This document shows positions 1 through 5,022 of a stretch of 5,022 nt of DNA, one piece after another (the stretch's first letter is position 1; every line of letters starts with the position of its first letter). Both the position numbers and the translations under genes were made by a program. Source of the stretch: CAYRMV01 sp964425255. Lineage in GTDB: Bacteria; Bacteroidota; Bacteroidia; Flavobacteriales_D; Crocinitomicaceae. The notes under the pieces are model-generated. The model was not told where the DNA came from. It ran no database searches and saw nothing but the letters and a program-made list of their open reading frames with translations. The stretch covers positions 1-5,022 of the forward strand of contig CAYRMV010000197.1 of NCBI GenBank assembly GCA_964425255.1, given 5' to 3'.

Positions 1-2010
1 ATGGATTGGTATATTATCAAACAAAAACAATGCATTCGTCAATGTTTGAACTGGCTTTAAAATTGTCAAATCATAGGAAAATGGAGAAAATACGCCAAAA
101 TTAACTCCTGACATCTCTGCCAAAACCAAATTAATCATATCGTTCGGTGAACAGCCAATATACCTTTTATATGCATCCGAAATATACTTACCGACAGATC
201 CATCTTCTTTAAACATGTTTTCATATACGATGTTTTGTTCTGGTGATCGACTACCTAATAGGCGTAGCTCCACATTTTCTTTTCCTTTTATTTCATAATA
301 AAAAGGAAGTCGCGGGTTTCTCCAAGGTGTTTTAACACTGTACGCAGATAAAAATTTAGACGCATTGGCTAGTATACATGCGTTCTGTTGGCGCCACGAA
401 TCAAGCATAACCTGCAAATCAGCAAATTCGCATGGGTAATCTTGAATATTGATTGTTTCGTTGGAGGATAAAGTAATTCCCAAGTCGACAAGTTCAAAGT
501 TCAATCCATTGGTATCTCTCAATGATTGAATGGTATTGCGAGCAGAAGCAAGTTGATTTCCCTGATGTCCTTCAATTCGAAAGAAATTATAGGATTCCAA
601 ATCATATCGCAACGGAGTTTGGACCATGGGACTCGGCGCCAATTGAGTGATATGATAGCTCAAATTCCACTGTTGCTTGTACTTTATCGTTTTATCAAAG
701 TTCCACTTTTTCAATAACTGCGTATTCAAATCATAATAAAAAGGAATGGCTTTATTACCTAAAGAAGTATCTGTTTTAGAGGGAGTGATTCGAATCGGCG
801 TCGTTGGAAATTGATATCCTTGATTTGCCTTTAACATTTCAAGCACGCGGTATGCCAAGTTTTCGAATCGCTCTGATGCAGAACAAAAATCAGACAATAA
901 AGGTGACTTTAAAAAAGAATGGCGGTAGTTATTAAACTGTAAATCAGTTTCAGTCAAGTCTTTTAACGGCCCCAATAAAAGGTGTTTCGGAAAAGAAGTT
1001 ATCTCTGGATCACAACCACACAATGCTTCAGGGAAAAGGTCTTTCATTTCGTTGTACGTATCTGTCACATCTTTCAACAAATCATACCAATATTGAAAAT
1101 AAGTGGGTGCATTCAGAGAGTTAAAATTGATATTTAGTTGGTTTATTATATCTGTCGCCAACGTAGTTAATCCCACTTTTTCTAGCATGAGCTCAAATCC
1201 CGTTTGTAACGATGCAACAAGATTGGTCGAGGTAATGACTTCTGTATATGAACTAGATAATTCAACAGGAGATTGACTGTTTAATTGATTAATCAATACA
1301 CGAGGAACTATTATATCTGGGAGTTGAACATATACACTAAGGATGTTCTGATAATTAAAAATTTCATCATATTGTATGATATTCAATACATCTGTTCGAG
1401 AAACGAGTAAAGCTCTTAGTTTTTGAACTTCTTTTTCTCCCATATCATCACATGATACTCCTGTACAAACTGATGATTCTTGGGTGTAGCTTTCTAGGTA
1501 CAAGAGTACAATCATATCTTCCAGTCCGACAAAAGCGTTCAATTTTTGAGCACCAGGAACAACCCCCTCTTCTTCAGTTAACAACTCAAAAAGTGTAATC
1601 TGCTCATCACCACCGCCTGAATCTGTATAAAAGAATGGTTTGTATTGCGCTTTCTCGTCCGAATAAGGTATAAATGTTTTATATACCAGTTTCGAGATAT
1701 TAATATTCTCTTCGTCATTTTCTACCTCTGGTTCATTCGAAGGAATGGATAACAGCAGTAAGTCGCCGTCTGTTGTCAGACCAAATCCCTGTGAAATTTC
1801 AATCTGCTTTTCTAAGGGAGAAATGGTGTTATTGGTAATCAACTTTTGATTAAACCCACAACCAATTCCTACTCCACTCAAAAAAACACGTGATATTCGA
1901 TCTTGATCATCAAAATAGTTGAGCAATTCATTCAGTTGTTTGGCGGTGAGTACCTGATCATCTTTAAATGAACTGTATGAAGGTGTTATGGCTGTTAATT
2001 TTGCTGTCAT
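1..2010 (-). CDS. Contractile injection system baseplate-associated protein of unknown function, Bacteroidota type (3' end missing)
   Basis: I translated this frame line by line: 670 codons read without a stop from ATG at 2010-2008 to the left edge, so the C-terminus lies outside. The start is well fixed, because an in-frame TAG lies three codons upstream of the ATG. The N-terminus reads M-T-A-K-L-T-A-I-T-P-S-Y-S-S-F. Residues 19-53 follow the pattern Q-V-L-T-A-x-x-L-N ... D-Q-D-R-I-S-R ... G-V-G-I-x-C-G-F, then I-S-Q-G-F-G-L-T-T-D-G-D (about 71-83). This resembles the N-terminal module of short baseplate-associated proteins in other injection systems. Later marks are a Cys pair (C182, C187), C-G-C at 331-333, F-P-K-H at 340-343, I-T-P-S-K near 408-412 and F-F-R-I-E-G-H at 476-482. 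No signal peptide or membrane helix is evident. Proteins with these motifs sit, as I recall, directly after the baseplate wedge genes in Bacteroidota injection-system clusters. Their biochemical role is unknown to me; a structural or accessory baseplate part is inferred from position. Confidence 0.85.
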   Translation of the reverse strand, partial: MTAKLTAITPSYSSFKDDQVLTAKQLNELLNYFDDQDRISRVFLSGVGIGCGFNQKLITNNTISPLEKQIEISQGFGLTTDGDLLLLSIPSNEPEVENDEENINISKLVYKTFIPYSDEKAQYKPFFYTDSGGGDEQITLFELLTEEEGVVPGAQKLNAFVGLEDMIVLLYLESYTQESSVCTGVSCDDMGEKEVQKLRALLVSRTDVLNIIQYDEIFNYQNILSVYVQLPDIIVPRVLINQLNSQSPVELSSSYTEVITSTNLVASLQTGFELMLEKVGLTTLATDIINQLNINFNSLNAPTYFQYWYDLLKDVTDTYNEMKDLFPEALCGCDPEITSFPKHLLLGPLKDLTETDLQFNNYRHSFLKSPLLSDFCSASERFENLAYRVLEMLKANQGYQFPTTPIRITPSKTDTSLGNKAIPFYYDLNTQLLKKWNFDKTIKYKQQWNLSYHITQLAPSPMVQTPLRYDLESYNFFRIEGHQGNQLASARNTIQSLRDTNGLNFELVDLGITLSSNETINIQDYPCEFADLQVMLDSWRQQNACILANASKFLSAYSVKTPWRNPRLPFYYEIKGKENVELRLLGSRSPEQNIVYENMFKEDGSVGKYISDAYKRYIGCSPNDMINLVLAEMSGVNFGVFSPFSYDLTILKPVQTLTNALFLFDNIPIH

Positions 2011-2061
2011 AATACACTATTTTTAGTTATTAATTCTAATTCCTTATCTTTATAATTTTGA
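2011..2061. other. AT-rich 51-base intergenic gap within the operon
   Basis: Only 8 of 51 bases are G or C. Read on the minus strand, an AAGGA lies about 30 bases before the downstream ATG, too far for a normal Shine-Dalgarno site. The bases directly before the ATG are A/T-rich, which is common for Bacteroidota genes. I see no stem long enough for a terminator: the best inverted repeat is a 4-base TTAG/CTAA pair at 2023-2026 and 2036-2039. I see no promoter-like pair on the minus strand. Read-through transcription from the upstream gene is the simplest model. Confidence 0.6.
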
Positions 2062-4773
2062 TTATTCCGTTTCTGGATTACTTCCTAAACTTCCTATTTT
2101 ACTTCGGCCGAGAATAATTTTTGGATCAGTTAAATTATCGCAGTCGGCCAAGACTCCTTTTGGATAGATGGTATTCAAATCGCTGATACATTTGATCAAT
2201 GTTTCTAATTCTGAACTGATCTCGTTATTTGGATCCGTTTTGACTTCCAAAAATGCTTTAAAAGCCTCTTCAAAATGAAGCAAGTCGTTTTTTTCATCTG
2301 TCACTGCATTTTTACGATTTCCCACCCAACAGATTTTAGGAATAATGTGTGATGGTATTTCTTCACAAATCAACTGCTCCATAAAATTTCTGAAATCAAT
2401 GTTTGAAAAACGTTGTGTATAGCCAGGTAAAACAATTGTTACTTTGAACGAATAAGGATCGATACAACAACCATCTGCGCAATCATCAGCACAGAAGGGC
2501 AGAAACTCTGAGAATGGTGCTTCTAGATTCATTGGACGTAAAAGAATATGCTCGACAAGAAAAAGACCCTCTTCTGTATATCTATACTTCATGAAGTCTA
2601 ACAATTCCAAAAGTAAGACTGTAAAGTCTTGTTTGCTCATAACATATACTTGACTAACTGCTAGGATTCGATTTGGTTCAGACGATGGAACAGCATAATC
2701 AATCACTCGGAAAGAAAAAGATGTTCCGACTTGTTCTATTTCTAAGTTCCCAGCAAGCACGTATGTATCTGGTTCTAAATCCTCCAAAGCACTTTCTACT
2801 TCTTCGGGAGTCGTTTCAGTTACAAGAAGTGTAGAGCGATATAAACACTGAACTGCTTCCTCAATCGTTGAAAATGCTTGACTGTAACTCGTTAAAATTA
2901 TCTGAATGAGATCGTTATGGATTGACCATCCATACTGCTCTACTCCAGGTGTTGGTACATGTATAGTCATTGCAACATACTCGTTTACCAAATTTCTTCG
3001 GTCATAATTTTTCATCCCCGTTAAGCGAGCAATTCGTTTAACGGCTCCTGCCACATTATTTGTATTCCATAAATTACCTGGTGATTGTTCAAAATAATCA
3101 AAGCCTAATCCTCGACCGCTACTAAGCATAATATATTCCTTCAAAAAGGTTGACTTAGCAAGTAGGTTCATCTCGCTAGCCATTGATCCATATATGTCAT
3201 GGAGAAGAAATGTATAGTCACTAAACTTTTCGGCAAACCTTGCCAGCAAGTGATCCAATATATCATTCTTAACCGTATCGGTATCTACTAAGAATCCTAA
3301 TAAATTTTGAGATAATTGTTGGTTATTATCTTCTGGATAATTGGTCACAATCTCTGACAGACCGTTTAATCCCTGTATAGCCTCTGTAAAATAAACCTGT
3401 TTCAATTCAGGATTTATCGCCAGTAAATCTTTGACATTAGATAGGTACGAAAAATAGGTTGCTAAAATTTGGTCAAAGAAAAGCAAGTAAGCTTTCAATT
3501 GTTTTGCCTTTGCCTTTCTCGCAACTGATTGATTGGAAGACAAACCATTGATGCCAATGCCATAGGTATCTGGGAAATCATTTTGAATCGTCGTATAGTT
3601 TCCCAAATCTAGGTAATCTCCTTCTGGAATCGATAAAATCATTTCCGACGAAGCAACAAACTTTCCGACTGCTTGCTCGATTAATTTATAAAGCAACTCT
3701 TTGGCTTGCTGTTCATTAAATGGAACGGGTAAAATATCTTTTTTGTAGGTGAATGTACTGTTGTCACACAGTATAGGTCTCTTTCCCGATTCAATACAAA
3801 TAATCCATTGTTCCCCCGATGATTCACCGTCACAGTCTGAAATACTGATTTCATTGATGTTTTTTACTCCCGGAATGTCTGCAATTAAATTGATCAAATC
3901 GGACAAGCGAACCTGATCACGCTGTTCGGAGGAAATTAATTCAGCATCATCAATAAAACCATTTTCCAACAAAGGTCCATCAAATATCTCATCTGTTCGG
4001 TAGCCTTTTTGAAGCATCTCTTTAATCGAATAAAATTTAATTCTTGGAAGAAAATAATTATCGATTTCAAACAAGATTTTTGCATGTACTTCCGTCGGAT
4101 CTGCATTCCGTTCCAACTCAATATCAGAACAGAAACAAATGGATTGCGTTTCGACGGGTTTAATATCTATCAAATCCTCACATAAATTTCGATTTTGATG
4201 ATATACCTTTTTAATCGTTCCATTTATTTCTTCGATTTTTACTTCTTTCTCTGGAATACTCAAATCAGGATCCAAGTCATAATCAACAATTATGCAATTT
4301 AGCCCCTTAAGATTAAACTTGTTTTTTAACTCATTGGGAATATGCGCAAATGATTCCGGATTGTATGATAATTCACCGTCCTTACAATTGGCATATATTG
4401 TTTGATGAAATTTCTGAATCCAACAATTGCGAACACCCACTATATCAATAAACAACTTTCTGTAATCATTTGCTGTTACTGACTTGGTAGGCAAAATCTC
4501 ATCTGCGGTGTAAAACTGACTTCCGATCCCCTCATTATCGACATTGGCTAACAAATCCTGCATGGGAAACGACATGCGGTTCCCTAGGTCAGTGATCGCA
4601 TAGGAGAGAACTTCGAGCATCGTGATACCTGGATCGTGTTCGTTGTAATCGGTCCACAATGCCGAACCCATGGCTTCGATGTATTCAATTCCTTTGTCTT
4701 TCAAAAACTGAAAATCCGTATCATCCTGTTTGGATGTATCCTTAGAAATGGTTATATTTTTTGTATTTAGCAT
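2062..4773 (-). CDS. Baseplate wedge-like protein of a contractile injection system (baseplate J / gp6-related, Afp11/Afp12-like)
   Basis: This complete 903-residue protein most likely forms part of the baseplate wedge ring around the tube and spike. Residues 40-51 carry W-T-D-Y-N-E-H-D-P-G-I-T, followed by M-L-E-V-L-S-Y-A-I-T-D-L-G-N-R (52-66). This D-P-G-I-T-x-L-E signature is typical of tail baseplate wedge proteins. Two segments of the kind D-Y-R-K-L-F ... G-V-R-N (103-116) and D-L-I-N-L-I ... G-V-K-N (292-305) look like repeated structural units of J-like proteins. R-K-A-K-A-K-Q-L-K-A-Y-L-L-F-F-D-Q-I-L-A (419-438), S-G-R-G-L-G-F-D-Y (552-560) and N-V-A-G-A-V-K-R-I-A-R-L-T-G (573-586) are recognisable family blocks. 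V-E-H-I-L-L-R-P (740-747), a Cys cluster (C761, C765, C769, C770) and P-K-I-C-W-V (812-817) mark the C-terminal part. The start ATG overlaps the stop of the upstream gene (ATGCTAA), with GGAAG four bases upstream. No signal peptide or membrane segment is seen, as expected for a particle assembled in the cytoplasm. Which Afp number it matches is uncertain. Confidence 0.88.
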   Translation of the reverse strand: MLNTKNITISKDTSKQDDTDFQFLKDKGIEYIEAMGSALWTDYNEHDPGITMLEVLSYAITDLGNRMSFPMQDLLANVDNEGIGSQFYTADEILPTKSVTANDYRKLFIDIVGVRNCWIQKFHQTIYANCKDGELSYNPESFAHIPNELKNKFNLKGLNCIIVDYDLDPDLSIPEKEVKIEEINGTIKKVYHQNRNLCEDLIDIKPVETQSICFCSDIELERNADPTEVHAKILFEIDNYFLPRIKFYSIKEMLQKGYRTDEIFDGPLLENGFIDDAELISSEQRDQVRLSDLINLIADIPGVKNINEISISDCDGESSGEQWIICIESGKRPILCDNSTFTYKKDILPVPFNEQQAKELLYKLIEQAVGKFVASSEMILSIPEGDYLDLGNYTTIQNDFPDTYGIGINGLSSNQSVARKAKAKQLKAYLLFFDQILATYFSYLSNVKDLLAINPELKQVYFTEAIQGLNGLSEIVTNYPEDNNQQLSQNLLGFLVDTDTVKNDILDHLLARFAEKFSDYTFLLHDIYGSMASEMNLLAKSTFLKEYIMLSSGRGLGFDYFEQSPGNLWNTNNVAGAVKRIARLTGMKNYDRRNLVNEYVAMTIHVPTPGVEQYGWSIHNDLIQIILTSYSQAFSTIEEAVQCLYRSTLLVTETTPEEVESALEDLEPDTYVLAGNLEIEQVGTSFSFRVIDYAVPSSEPNRILAVSQVYVMSKQDFTVLLLELLDFMKYRYTEEGLFLVEHILLRPMNLEAPFSEFLPFCADDCADGCCIDPYSFKVTIVLPGYTQRFSNIDFRNFMEQLICEEIPSHIIPKICWVGNRKNAVTDEKNDLLHFEEAFKAFLEVKTDPNNEISSELETLIKCISDLNTIYPKGVLADCDNLTDPKIILGRSKIGSLGSNPETE

Positions 4774-5022
4774 GTTTCTTCCGTTTGATTAATGTTTCGT
4801 TCACATTCATGAGTAATCGGTTTCAAATCATGGGACTTGGCAGAAACCAAAATTGCCTTTGGACTGGATGGTTGACATTGACGTAATTGATTTTTCCCCT
4901 TGTGACTAATACTCAGATTAGCTACATAATCGACATATGGAAGTTCATCCATGTAATTAACCAACTGTGATCGGTATAACACCACACCAAATTGAATGTA
5001 TTGATTTTCATCGAATGCCCAT
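4767..5022 (-). CDS. Baseplate J / Afp11-like wedge protein, C-terminal fragment (5' end missing)
   Basis: Only the last 84 codons and the TAA stop (4769-4767) are inside the window. The frame is open to the right edge at W-A-F-D-E-N-Q-Y-I-Q-F-G, so the gene starts beyond 5022. A GTG at 4985-4983 is an internal valine, not a start, because the family pattern continues upstream of it. The visible part contains V-L-Y-R-S-Q-L-V-N-Y-M-D-E-L-P-Y-V-D-Y-V, then P-K-A-I-L-V-S-A-K-S-H. Both are the closing motifs I associate with baseplate J-like proteins of Bacteroidota injection systems, where a short YVDYV strand and an ILVSA segment end the wedge fold. The last two codons and the stop overlap the start of the 903-residue gene, which suggests coupled translation and a shared complex. 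The family assignment comes from a short stretch and so is less secure than for the complete neighbour. Confidence 0.75.
   Translation of the reverse strand, partial: WAFDENQYIQFGVVLYRSQLVNYMDELPYVDYVANLSISHKGKNQLRQCQPSSPKAILVSAKSHDLKPITHECERNINQTEETC
4778..4782 (-). promoter_or_regulatory. Shine-Dalgarno-like GGAAG before the 903-residue baseplate gene
   Basis: On the minus strand GGAAG is followed by AAAC and then the ATG at 4773-4771, a spacing of four bases. It lies inside the last codons of the upstream gene, next to the ATGCTAA stop/start overlap. It is a short and somewhat close match, so re-initiation by ribosomes finishing the upstream gene may matter as much as direct recruitment. 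Confidence 0.4.

Noticed and set aside
526..717. 63-codon plus-strand open frame
   Set aside because: It is antisense to well-supported coding sequence (including the F-F-R-I-E-G-H block) of the minus-strand gene, and its protein shows no recognisable pattern.
2023..2039. TTAG/CTAA inverted repeat as a terminator
   Set aside because: The stem is only four AT-rich base pairs with a nine-base loop, too weak for an intrinsic terminator.
2053..2060. TAATTTTG on the plus strand, matching the Bacteroidota -7 promoter pattern TAnnTTTG
   Set aside because: It points against both flanking genes, has no TTG-type -33 partner at the right distance, and such matches are frequent by chance in a gap this AT-rich.
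3936..4121. 61-codon minus-strand open frame
   Set aside because: It is an alternative frame inside the 903-residue baseplate gene, with low-complexity Met/Lys/Ile-rich sequence and no ribosome binding site of note.
4767..4985. A separate 72-residue gene starting at GTG 4985
   Set aside because: The frame stays open to the window edge and the upstream residues (W-A-F-D ... Q-F-G) continue the baseplate J pattern, so it is the tail of a larger gene.

Overview
The window is an AT-rich bacterial segment in which every supportable gene lies on the minus strand. It is almost fully coding: three consecutive genes read right to left, and the outer two run off the window edges. I recognise the proteins as baseplate components of a contractile injection system (phage-tail-like, extracellular or Afp/PVC-like type) in the version carried by Bacteroidota. 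This rests on remembered family sequence patterns, not on a search. Support for the phylum is the protein family itself, the low GC content, and the AT-rich, SD-poor upstream sequence of the leftmost gene. The species cannot be named.

Layout in the direction of transcription. (1) 5022-4767 is the C-terminal 84 codons of a baseplate J / gp6 / Afp11-like wedge protein. It has the late motifs W-A-F-D, Q-F-G, L-P-Y-V-D-Y-V and P-K-A-I-L-V-S-A. (2) 4773-2062 is a complete 903-residue second wedge-like protein. It has the D-Y-N-E-H-D-P-G-I-T signature near its N-terminus, two 'domain-start plus GV' segments, a conserved middle region and a Cys-rich, Asp-rich stretch near the C-terminus. It overlaps gene 1 by 7 bases. 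(3) 2010-1 is the first 670 codons of a Bacteroidota-type protein of unknown function that habitually sits beside these baseplate genes. Its N-terminus looks like the short L-T-A ... G-V-G-I-x-C-G-F module of other baseplate-associated proteins. A 51-base, very AT-rich gap separates it from gene 2.

The three proteins are most simply read as successive parts of one baseplate operon. The two wedge-like proteins would form the ring around the spike and tube initiation complex, and the third would be an accessory or peripheral baseplate part. No sheath, tube, spike, AAA+ ATPase, tape measure, fibre or toxin gene is visible here; these would be expected outside the window. I found no RNA gene, mobile element, CRISPR array, convincing promoter or terminator.
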